A stretch of 64,000 nt of DNA from Caldilineaceae bacterium (lineage in GTDB: Bacteria > Chloroflexota > Anaerolineae > Caldilineales > Caldilineaceae): the NCBI GenBank assembly GCA_020634755.1, contig JACKBC010000007.1:1-64000 (forward strand), read 5' to 3'. Below the pieces are notes generated by a model, which was not told the origin of the DNA, did not search any database, and saw only the letters and a list, made by a program, of their open reading frames with translations. Within the stretch, counting starts at the first letter, position 1, and the number at the start of each line of letters is the position of its first letter. Made by a program: the position numbers and the translations under genes. This document shows, in pieces, positions 1 through 6,950 of this stretch.

Positions 1-55
1 CTGGGAAACGCTGAAGGCCACGGCCAGGCAGATGCATCTGCTGGTGAAAGAGTAA
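1..55 (+). CDS. C-terminal fragment of an unidentified protein
   Basis: An open frame enters from the left edge and ends at a TAA at 53-55. It encodes only 17 visible residues (WETLKATARQMHLLVKE), too few to identify. The stop directly abuts the stop of the frame carrying the Uma2 tail on the other strand (56-58), so the two genes converge with no spacer. That this is a real gene end is inferred from the neat abutment and from the absence of another gene there. Confidence 0.4.
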   Translation, partial: WETLKATARQMHLLVKE

Positions 56-199
56 TTATTCCGGCGCCAATAGGCCAGCTTTTTTCAGCAGCGCTGCATA
101 CTGTTCAGCGCGTGCCTCGGCCCGTTCGGCGCGCAGCCGTTCCTGACGATAGGGCGGCGAGATAAATTCACTGTAAATCGGACCATTGATCATCTGCGG
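56..199 (-). pseudogene. Frameshifted C-terminal tail of the Uma2 protein
   Basis: In the frame next to that of the Uma2 gene, this segment encodes a tail of the form IYSEFISPPYRQ, then RAERAEARAEQYAALL, then KKAGLLAPE. This Arg/Glu/Ala-rich coiled tail is what Uma2 proteins normally carry after the DLY motif. A one-base indel around 171-200 would join it to the upstream gene. It has no start of its own. It is either a genuine frameshift mutation or an assembly/sequencing error. Confidence 0.75.
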
Positions 200-863
200 C
201 GGGCTGGTCATAGAGATCTTGAATGCGGAATTGAAAACCCGGCAGCACCTCAGAACGAATAATGCCATCGGGGCGCGGTAGCGGCTCATAGACCCCTTTG
301 CGCAAGCCATAAAATTCAGTTTCGATCCCACGTTCCTCCAAAATGTAATACTCCTGAACGCCGGCCGCCGCATATTCGGCGCGCTGGATAATCGTATCAC
401 GGTCGATCTCGGTTTGGCTGCTGTCGGAGAGCGATTCGATGCATAGATCGAAGACGCCACGGTAGCTGCGATCATAATCGGCCAGCGCCATTGGATTGCC
501 GTTGAGAACGAGCCCCAAATTCGGCTTGCGAATGGTGGTCTTGGTGGGCAGCGCCAGCCGAAAGCCCAACTCCAGCCCGATAATGCGCGCGATTGGATGC
601 ACATGTAAAAAGTCGCGCAGACCATCCAAGAACCAGAGATACATGATATACTTGGCGTAATCCGTCATCGGCACGATCTCCAACTGGCCATTGTTCCATT
701 CATAGCAGACATTGGCGTCGCTGTAATATTTTTCCCAATAAAGTGCTTCCGGGATGTAAAGGTCCAGCACGCTGTCCGCATTCAGAGGACTATCATGCGC
801 TGCGCCCATATAGGTAGATTGTTGTTCTGTTGCTGGATGTTCAAGAGTGGATGAACGCTGCAT
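168..863 (-). CDS. Uma2 family endonuclease-like protein (DUF820)
   Basis: About 231 residues. The body matches the Uma2/DUF820 family, a restriction-endonuclease-like (PD-(D/E)XK) fold found in many copies in Chloroflexota and cyanobacteria, usually of unknown role. Visible family features are the ELGFRLALP region, the acidic FDLCIES stretch, and the late EYYILEERGIETEFYGLRKG and PGFQFRIQDLY segments. I chose the ATG at 863 because AGGAGG lies about 8 nt upstream; the open frame continues to 938 but has no such site there. The frame stops early after DLYDQPAADDQWSDLQ, and the usual coiled tail continues in the next frame (see the 56-199 entry). The nuclease core should therefore be intact, but the protein is shorter than a normal family member. 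Assignment to the family is confident; activity is unknown. Confidence 0.82.
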   Translation of the reverse strand: MQRSSTLEHPATEQQSTYMGAAHDSPLNADSVLDLYIPEALYWEKYYSDANVCYEWNNGQLEIVPMTDYAKYIMYLWFLDGLRDFLHVHPIARIIGLELGFRLALPTKTTIRKPNLGLVLNGNPMALADYDRSYRGVFDLCIESLSDSSQTEIDRDTIIQRAEYAAAGVQEYYILEERGIETEFYGLRKGVYEPLPRPDGIIRSEVLPGFQFRIQDLYDQPAADDQWSDLQ

Positions 864-925
864 TGGCAAATTCGCCTCCTGCCGCACTATAGTGTAGGCT
901 ACGCATATACGAAATCTGGCATGAC

Positions 926-1009
926 CAGTAGACCGCAACGGCGCGAGATGGGGCCAGATTCACCAATCGAGACCGACGCCTACATCGCCAACACCGTTGC
1001 GGTATACTG
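926..1009 (-). repeat. Family C inverted-repeat element, copy 1
   Basis: An 84-bp element with nearly perfect 15-bp terminal inverted repeats: CAGTAGACCGCAACG at the left and CGTTGCGGTATACTG at the right (14 of 15 match). Its interior (GGCGTCGGTCTCGATTGG on the minus strand) recurs at 57332-57418 and in tandem at 58861-59038. It looks like a miniature non-autonomous element. Confidence 0.75.
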
Positions 1010-1105
1010 ATTATTTGTATCTGTTTAGGTGTGCTCTGAGCTTATCGAAGGGAACACCGACCTTTGGCAGGCTCAAGCCCCGAATGGCTATATGAAAGAC
1101 TGTGC

Positions 1106-1205
1106 AGTGTCATTTAGGTAAGGCCGCTTCCAGTGCAACGCACGATATGCCACGCGAATGCGAGGACCAAAATGGCGGACACCGTGCGACGCACTTTTCG
1201 CTAAC
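1106..1205 (-). repeat. Family D repeat, copy 1 (inverted relative to 59821-59920)
   Basis: Read on the minus strand, this roughly 100-bp stretch aligns almost end to end with 59821-59920. It shares GTTAGCG, AAAGTGCGTCGCACGG, GCCATTTTGGTCCTCGCAT, GCGTGGC and AAGCGGCCTTACCT-like blocks. The two copies lie 58 kb apart in opposite orientation. It has no open frame conserved between copies. Confidence 0.8.
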
Positions 1206-1298
1206 TTCTAACTTAATGACCTTAATGACATTGAGTGTCTACACACGCGCCATTATTCTGTCATGGTTACGACCCAAAAAAAGAGAAAGAGAAAATCC

Positions 1299-2483
1299 AT
1301 GAATATCCGCCGCGTTCAGCTTTTTCCCATTGCTACCCCGCGCCAGACCGGCATTGCCAACCAGCACGTAATCGTCAAAATTGAAGCGGGCGAAAGCCAC
1401 GTGGGCTGGGGCGAAATGAGCGACCTGTCGCACGTGCCCATGTATCAGTTTGATCTGCCCGAATTGGCGCGCATGTTAAACGAACTGCTGCGCGGTCGCG
1501 ATGCTCGCAACATGGCCAAAATCGAAGACGATCTGATTAAATTTTTCCCCGATGAAGGACATATGTATAGCCGCTCTGGGTTAGTGCGCCAAGGCATCGA
1601 CCTGGCGCTACATGACTTAAATGCCCGCGCCCATAACGCCCCGGTGTATGAAGTGCTGGGCGGCAAGCTGCGCGACCGCATGCGGGTTTGCTACCCTATT
1701 TTTCGCATGCGTTCGGTCGAGGAAGTGCCGGGCAACCTGGCGCGCGTCGAAGAAAAGTTAGCCCAAGGCTTTGACCTGATCCGCGTCTATGTGGGGGCCA
1801 ATCTAGAAGCCGACGAACTCTTTCTGGGACAATTTACAGATCGCTTTAAAGGCCGCGTTGAGATCAAATCGCTCGATTTTTCCAACCTGCTGGATTGGCG
1901 ACGCTCTGCCTTGGCCATTGAGCGCTTTGAGGAGCTGTGTGACTATATGCTGGTGGAAAGCGCGGCGCCGCGCAATGATATTGAGGGCACGGCCCAGTTC
2001 CGCCGCCGCAGCCGCAAACCGGTCTCTGAGCACGTATTGCACATTCATCATGGCTGGCAGCTGCTCTCTGCCGGCGCCGTGGATATTCTCAACGTGTCGC
2101 CCTATTTGCTGGGCGGTTTACGCGCCAGCCTGCGCTTGATTGCGCTGGCGGAATCGGCGCGGGCCAGCGTGCTCATCGGCACGACACAGGAGCTGAGCCT
2201 GGGCACCGCGGCTGTGGCTCATTTGGCCGCCGCCGCTCGCGTCCTCGACTATCCGGGAGATAGCACCGGTCCCCAACTCTACACAGATGATGCCGTGATA
2301 GCTCCCGTACAATATGAAAAGAGCCATCTGCTTGTCCCGGAAGGTCCCGGCATGGGCGTTGAAATTGATGAGCAGAAATTGGCCCATATGACCGCCAATG
2401 CTGAATGGACCTTTGGCGTAGATTTGGCCGGTGTGCTGGACCGCACGCCCCAGAATCGGCCATCGGCGCAGCAGGATAGATGA
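1299..2483 (+). CDS. Enolase-superfamily protein (mandelate racemase/muconate lactonizing type)
   Basis: About 394 residues. The family is recognised from an N-terminal capping domain (VIVKIEAGESHVGWGE), a GLVRQGIDLALHDLNA segment, barrel motifs and a late GPGMGVEIDEQKL ending. The usual three acidic metal ligands can be placed at LDFSN (Asp), MLVESA (Glu) and PVSEHV (Glu). The barrel-lysine positions that do proton chemistry in most members look changed: the KxK-type site reads RVY and the later lysine site reads NVSP. Substrate cannot be named, and the enzyme may use other residues or be non-catalytic. Start 1299 is preferred over 1263 because the family begins at MNIRRVQ and the upstream extension is only a Lys/Arg-rich stretch. 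It stands alone, followed by a strong hairpin at 2494-2536. Confidence 0.75.
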   Translation: MNIRRVQLFPIATPRQTGIANQHVIVKIEAGESHVGWGEMSDLSHVPMYQFDLPELARMLNELLRGRDARNMAKIEDDLIKFFPDEGHMYSRSGLVRQGIDLALHDLNARAHNAPVYEVLGGKLRDRMRVCYPIFRMRSVEEVPGNLARVEEKLAQGFDLIRVYVGANLEADELFLGQFTDRFKGRVEIKSLDFSNLLDWRRSALAIERFEELCDYMLVESAAPRNDIEGTAQFRRRSRKPVSEHVLHIHHGWQLLSAGAVDILNVSPYLLGGLRASLRLIALAESARASVLIGTTQELSLGTAAVAHLAAAARVLDYPGDSTGPQLYTDDAVIAPVQYEKSHLLVPEGPGMGVEIDEQKLAHMTANAEWTFGVDLAGVLDRTPQNRPSAQQDR

Positions 2484-2493
2484 CATGCTGTTT

Positions 2494-2536
2494 GGGTGAA
2501 ATGGTGATTGAGCTTGTGGAAGTCACCATTTCACCC
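2494..2536. terminator. Long perfect hairpin after the enolase-superfamily gene
   Basis: GGGTGAAATGGTGA and its exact complement TCACCATTTCACCC flank a 15-nt loop, giving a 14-bp stem 10 bases past the stop codon. No T-run follows, so this could be a factor-assisted terminator, an mRNA-stabilising hairpin or a small palindromic repeat. Confidence 0.5.
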
Positions 2537-2583
2537 GGCCACGTTATCACCCATTCCAGGAGACCCAAACAGGAGCAAACAGA

Positions 2584-3588
2584 ATGCCCCCCATGGTGCA
2601 AACCCAAAAGTTGTGCAAGTCGTTTCGACGCAGTGATGGTTCAATGGTCGACGCCGTCAAAGGCGTTACCTTCGATATTGAGAAAGGCGAAATTTTCAGC
2701 CTACTGGGACCCAATGGCGCCGGCAAAACCACGCTCATCTCCATGATCAGTGGTTTGCTGGCGCCCACTGAAGGAGATGCCACCATCGGCGGCTTTTCCA
2801 TTACGCAGCAGCCGATTGAGGCCAAGAAATTGATGGGATTTATTCCCCAGGAGATTGCGCTTTATCCTGAACTGAGCGCGCGCCAGAATCTACTCTTTTT
2901 TGGCCGTATGTATGGCCTGGGCGGCAAGGAATTGAATCGCCGCGTCGACGAAGTGTTGGCGTTTATTGATCTGGCCGACCGCCAGAAAGATCGCATCGAT
3001 ACCTTTTCGGGCGGCATGAAGCGCCGCGTCAACATTGCCGTGGGGCTGCTACATCGCCCGCAGCTCATCTATATGGACGAACCCACGGTGGGCATTGACC
3101 CGCAAAATCGCCGCCGCATTCTCGATACCGTCAAGCAGCTGCGCGACCAGTTCCAGATGACTGTGCTCTACACCACCCACTTGATGGAAGAAGCGCAAGA
3201 ATTGAGCGACAGAGTGGGTATTATTGATCACGGTGAGATCATTGCGCTGGGCGAGCAGGGCGAGCTGACCCAGCAGGTCGGTGAAGAGGACCGCATTGAG
3301 ATCGGTTTGGGCAATCGAGCTGTCCCGGCTACGTATCCAGCTGAATTGCAGGCACAGATCCCCGGAGTGACGCGCATTCTGTATACGCCCGCCGAGCAGC
3401 TGGCTGAAGGCAGCAGTCAATCCACGCCGGCGCGGCTGACCGCCTTTGCCAAACGAGGGCGCACGGCCCTGCCGCAGCTGATTCAGGTGCTCAACAAAGA
3501 TGGGTATGAGATTCAATCGGTGGAGGTGCGCGAGCCCGATTTAGAAGCCGTTTTCCTGGCGCTGACGGGACGTGCGCTGCGCGATTGA
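2584..3588 (+). CDS. ABC transporter ATP-binding protein (DrrA-like, ABC-2 type)
   Basis: A 334-residue nucleotide-binding subunit that would power the two membrane proteins encoded next. Walker A GPNGAGKTT lies at residues 42-50, the signature FSGGMKRR near 141, Walker B LIYMDEP near 161-167, and the switch histidine in TTHLMEEA. The last 100 residues form the variable C-terminal region typical of DrrA/CcmA-like subunits. Start 2584 has AGGAG about 9 bases upstream. The three genes 2584-6597 run in the same direction with short gaps and should form one operon. Such systems export drugs, lipids or glycans; nothing here fixes the substrate. Confidence 0.9.
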   Translation: MPPMVQTQKLCKSFRRSDGSMVDAVKGVTFDIEKGEIFSLLGPNGAGKTTLISMISGLLAPTEGDATIGGFSITQQPIEAKKLMGFIPQEIALYPELSARQNLLFFGRMYGLGGKELNRRVDEVLAFIDLADRQKDRIDTFSGGMKRRVNIAVGLLHRPQLIYMDEPTVGIDPQNRRRILDTVKQLRDQFQMTVLYTTHLMEEAQELSDRVGIIDHGEIIALGEQGELTQQVGEEDRIEIGLGNRAVPATYPAELQAQIPGVTRILYTPAEQLAEGSSQSTPARLTAFAKRGRTALPQLIQVLNKDGYEIQSVEVREPDLEAVFLALTGRALRD

Positions 3589-3680
3589 CCAGCAGGCGTA
3601 CTCGAGCTGTTTTTTGCCACTATTGCCTTATCCAAGACACTGTAATCCTAGATATTGTAGCGGCTTGAATGGAGTCAACG

Positions 3681-5309
3681 ATGAAAAAAATCTGGCACAT
3701 TGCCGCCAAAGAGCTGCAAATCGTGCTGCGCGACCGCAACTTGGTTCTCATCATGTTTCTGACGCCCATTGTGCTCGCCACCATTATGGGCTTTGCCTTT
3801 GGCGGAGTGGGCGATTCCGCCAGCAGCAGCTTTCAACATATGCCGGTGGTGCTGGTCAACTTGGACACGGGCTTTGATTTGCAGCAGCAGATCGGCGTCA
3901 CCGAGACCAATCTGTCGCTCAACGATCTAACCTTCAACGTAGATGGCGCGCCCACCAGCGTTGGTGAACTATTACAGGCCAATACCGATATTACCGATAC
4001 GGCGCTAAACGCCGACAGTGCCAATTTCAACTTTGGCAATCAGCTGGCCAGCATTCTGGCTGCCACCCCGCTCACCGATAGCAACGGGCTGACGAGCACC
4101 ACCGCTTTTAATTTGGATGAATTGACCTGTCCGCTGCTCACAGAAAATGGCCAGGAAAATCAACAATTTGCCTTTGCGGGCACGCTGGACGATCTCTTTG
4201 ATGTGGATGAGATGGCCAGCGCCGAGGCCGCCCGCGCCGCTGTGGATCGCGGGGATTATGTGGCGGCGGTCATCATTGCCCCCGGGTTTAGCAACCAGAT
4301 GATGCCCACCTTTTCCGTTGCCGGCGACGGTGGGGAAACTACATCGGGGCCGGCTGGCGAAATTGAAGTCTATGGCAGCAGTGGCTCACCCATTTCGGCG
4401 CTGATTGTACGCAGCGTGGTGGAGGGCGTGGTCAATCAGTTCACGCGCATTAGCGTGGCGCTGGGCGCCACAGTAGATTCTGCGGTCAATATCCTCCTGC
4501 GCAACGTCTCTTTGGCTAATTTCGACCTGACCAATTTTAATCTGGCCGATCTCAATATCAGCACGCAGACGCTCAACACCATTACCGGCACCTTGCAGAC
4601 GTTGGATTCGAGCGTGCTCGATCCATTGGGCTGTCTGCTGACACCGGGCGCTAGCAATTTGCATGTGAATCAGCAGCCACTGGATCAGACGCAAACGCTG
4701 GATGCGTTCTCCTATATTATGATCGTACTGGGGTCGGCGCAGGCGGTGTTCTTTGCGCTTTTTACCGGGATTTTTGGCATGAATTCGATCTACGAAGAGA
4801 AGCGGCAGTGGACGCTACAGCGGCTCATTGCGTCACCCACGCCGCCCCGGTATCTGCTTTTGGGCAAACTGATTGGCAATCTGCTGGTGGTGGCGTTCCA
4901 GATCAGCGTGCTACTGCTGGCGTTTACCGTGATTGCCAGCCTGGTGAGAGGGGCGCCCACCTTTATTTATGGCCGCAACATTCCAGCATTTCTGCTGGTC
5001 GTCTTTGCCATTGCGCTTTTCTCTTCCGGCCTGGGCGTGCTGGTGGTGGGGCTTTTCAAGACGCCGGAACAGGTGCAATTCTTTGGCCCCATGATTAGCG
5101 CCACCCTGGGTGCGCTGGGCGGCTCGTTTGGCTTTCGGCTGCCGCCCGCTGTGGGGCGCATTTCGCCCATATATTGGGGCGTATCGGCGCTGGAAAAATT
5201 GGGCGCCGGCGAATCGGGGCTGGCGCTGGACGTGGGCGTGTTGCTGGCGATTGGGGTGGTTCTCTTTGTGGTGGGCGCCATCTTATTCCGTCGACGCATG
5301 ACGATTTAG
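3681..5309 (+). CDS. ABC-2 type permease, large extracytoplasmic loop
   Basis: About 542 residues of the ABC-2 permease family (YhgE/DrrB-like layout). One membrane segment near residues 20-42 (LVLIMFLTPIVLATIMGFAF) is followed by a long, mostly polar region to about residue 340, then five or so membrane helices to the end. The loop contains an Asn/Leu-rich run (LANFDLTNFNLADLNI) that looks like short repeated strands. Start 3681 (MKKIWHIAAKELQIVLRDRN) is preferred to the in-frame ATG at 3669 because GGAG sits 7 bases before it. It pairs with the ATPase at 2584 and the second permease at 5326. Confidence 0.87.
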   Translation: MKKIWHIAAKELQIVLRDRNLVLIMFLTPIVLATIMGFAFGGVGDSASSSFQHMPVVLVNLDTGFDLQQQIGVTETNLSLNDLTFNVDGAPTSVGELLQANTDITDTALNADSANFNFGNQLASILAATPLTDSNGLTSTTAFNLDELTCPLLTENGQENQQFAFAGTLDDLFDVDEMASAEAARAAVDRGDYVAAVIIAPGFSNQMMPTFSVAGDGGETTSGPAGEIEVYGSSGSPISALIVRSVVEGVVNQFTRISVALGATVDSAVNILLRNVSLANFDLTNFNLADLNISTQTLNTITGTLQTLDSSVLDPLGCLLTPGASNLHVNQQPLDQTQTLDAFSYIMIVLGSAQAVFFALFTGIFGMNSIYEEKRQWTLQRLIASPTPPRYLLLGKLIGNLLVVAFQISVLLLAFTVIASLVRGAPTFIYGRNIPAFLLVVFAIALFSSGLGVLVVGLFKTPEQVQFFGPMISATLGALGGSFGFRLPPAVGRISPIYWGVSALEKLGAGESGLALDVGVLLAIGVVLFVVGAILFRRRMTI

Positions 5310-5325
5310 ACTACGAGAGATAGGT

Positions 5326-6597
5326 ATGCACTCAATCTTAAACATTACACGCAACGACCTGCGCATCTTTTTCTCCCAACGCGGCAATTTGATGGGGTTG
5401 GTGGCGCTGCCGGTGCTGTTTACGCTGGTGCTGGGCTGGGCCTTTGGCGGCAATGGCGACAATAGCGCGCCACGGCTGCGCGTGGATCTCATCGACCAAG
5501 ATCAAAGCGCACCATCTGCGCAGTTTATCGATGATCTGCACCGCGCCAATGACGCACTGGTGCTCTGCCCTGCCGATAATGATGCCGATGATTTTTGCCA
5601 ATTGAATGGAGAACCGCTAACGGTGGAACGGGCCATTGCGCGCGCGCGCAATGAAGATACAGAAGCACTGATTGTGATCCCCGCAGGCTATGCAGAGGGG
5701 ATGGCCAGTTTTGCGCCGGTGCAGATCGATTTTTACGCGGCGGGGAATCCTACGCTGCCCAACCCAGTGCGGCAAAGTCTGGATGTGGTGGTGCAGCAAG
5801 CCAGCAGCGCGGCACTTACAACAAATGTGTTAGATGCCGTGCTGCAAGATGTGACCGTCCGCATTGGCATCGATGCGCTGACGCAAAATCTGCGCAGCCA
5901 ATTTGCAACGGAGCTTTATGCGAATGTGCAAACACAGTTTGCCGATCGTCCAGACACGGTGCGCTATGTGGCTTCGGCTGGTGAAGACGCGGCGAGCGTG
6001 GACCAAGGCTTTGGCCAATCCACCTCCGGCATGGGCGCCATGTACGTTATGTTTACGGTGCTGGGCGGCATGGCGGTGCTGCAGCGCGAGCGTGCGCAGT
6101 GGACCTTGCAGCGGTTGAATAGTCTGCCGGTTGCTCCTTGGCAGATTTTGGCGGGCAAAATGTTGACCTATTTTTGTCTGGGCATGCTGCAATTCTTGGT
6201 GGTCTTTGCCACGGGGCTGTTGGTGGGGCTGAATTACGGACGCAATTGGCCGGCGCTGATGCTGGTCATGGTGGCGTTTGTGCTTTGCTGCACGGCCATT
6301 GCCTTTGCCATTGCCCCACGCGTCACCAACGAGGAGCAGGCCGGTGGCGTGGCCCGGCTGTTGGCTATGGCTTTGGCGCCCCTGGGCGGCGCTTGGTGGC
6401 CGTTGGAAATTGTGCCACCATTTATGCGCCAGATCGGTCATCTTTCCCCGGTGGCTTGGGCAATGGATGCGTTTCACGATCTGCTCTTCTTTGGCGGCAG
6501 GCTCACCGACATACTGCCCGAGGTTGGCGTTTTGCTGGCCATTACCATTTTGTTTTTCGGCATTGGCGTAAACAGCTTTCGCAAGCTTCTGGCCTAA
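5326..6597 (+). CDS. ABC-2 type permease, second subunit
   Basis: A 423-residue paralogue of the preceding permease. The first membrane helix (GNLMGLVALPVLFTLVLGWAFGG) is followed by an extracytoplasmic loop to about residue 235, then helices containing LQRERAQWTLQRLNSLPVAP, the short cytoplasmic motif shared with its neighbour (KRQWTLQRLIASPTPP there). Two different permeases with one ATPase suggest a heterodimeric exporter. It starts 16 bases after the first permease, so the two are almost certainly co-transcribed. The gene closes the operon; a repeat-rich gap follows. Confidence 0.87.
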   Translation: MHSILNITRNDLRIFFSQRGNLMGLVALPVLFTLVLGWAFGGNGDNSAPRLRVDLIDQDQSAPSAQFIDDLHRANDALVLCPADNDADDFCQLNGEPLTVERAIARARNEDTEALIVIPAGYAEGMASFAPVQIDFYAAGNPTLPNPVRQSLDVVVQQASSAALTTNVLDAVLQDVTVRIGIDALTQNLRSQFATELYANVQTQFADRPDTVRYVASAGEDAASVDQGFGQSTSGMGAMYVMFTVLGGMAVLQRERAQWTLQRLNSLPVAPWQILAGKMLTYFCLGMLQFLVVFATGLLVGLNYGRNWPALMLVMVAFVLCCTAIAFAIAPRVTNEEQAGGVARLLAMALAPLGGAWWPLEIVPPFMRQIGHLSPVAWAMDAFHDLLFFGGRLTDILPEVGVLLAITILFFGIGVNSFRKLLA

Positions 6598-6746
6598 TCG
6601 CCTTTTGCGCACCCATTTTTGTTATAAACTTTTCCCTACAAACTATTCCTTACAAAAAAGTCACATCTAACGCGTCAAAAATAGGGTATACTGATAATAT
6701 TTGGTGGTGCAAGTCGTTACTTTTCCTGATACTACTCGTCATTGCT

Positions 6747-6793
6747 ATTTGATGTGTCGTATTTGATTTTGATGTGTCGTATTTGATGTGTCC
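6747..6793. repeat. Short tandem repeat, three copies of ATTTGATGTGTC
   Basis: ATTTGATGTGTCGT occurs at 6747-6760, ATTTGATTTTGATGTGTCGT at 6761-6780 and ATTTGATGTGTCC at 6781-6793. It is probably slippage-prone DNA, although an array of protein-binding sites upstream of the surface-protein gene is possible. Confidence 0.6.
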
Positions 6794-6849
6794 AGACTTG
6801 CCCCAACTCAGAAGAAGATCGCATCTTTGATTCTCATCTCTCCAGTACG

Positions 6850-6925
6850 GCTTACGCAGCGCCACTGATTTACCAGGGAGAATAGCATGGCTGAACAGGC
6901 GATTTTTACGCCAGGCTTACGTAAG
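6850..6925. repeat. Family A inverted-repeat element, copy 1
   Basis: The left end GCTTACGCAGCGCC and right end GGCTTACGTAAGC are mutual inverted repeats. The interior carries the TTTACCAGGGAG variant of the conserved TTGCCAGGAG block. The element ends 25 bases before the start of the PP2C-like gene. Confidence 0.75.
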
Positions 6926-6950
6926 CTTGATCCAACACGGAGAAATGTAC

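Larger units (their letters stand above)
864..1298. other. Intergenic region holding two repeat elements
   Basis: This 435-bp gap between the Uma2 start and the enolase-superfamily gene contains a family C element (926-1009) and a family D element (1106-1205), both listed separately. Between them is a GAGCTTATCGAAGG stretch like the GAGCTTGTCGAAG cores of the family B elements. I see no credible coding sequence; small open frames here overlap the repeats. Confidence 0.6.
6598..6950. other. Intergenic region with short direct repeats and a family A element
   Basis: This 353-bp AT-rich gap has three near-identical copies of ATTTGATGTGTCGT (6747-6793) and, directly before the next gene, a family A element (6850-6925). 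No coding sequence is apparent. Confidence 0.55.

Noticed and set aside
2494..2536. Standard rho-independent terminator
   Set aside because: The stem is perfect but no T-run follows, so I list it only as a probable hairpin of uncertain role.
5830..6612. 260-codon minus-strand open frame
   Set aside because: A shadow of the second ABC-2 permease, with His/Gln-rich composition and no family features.
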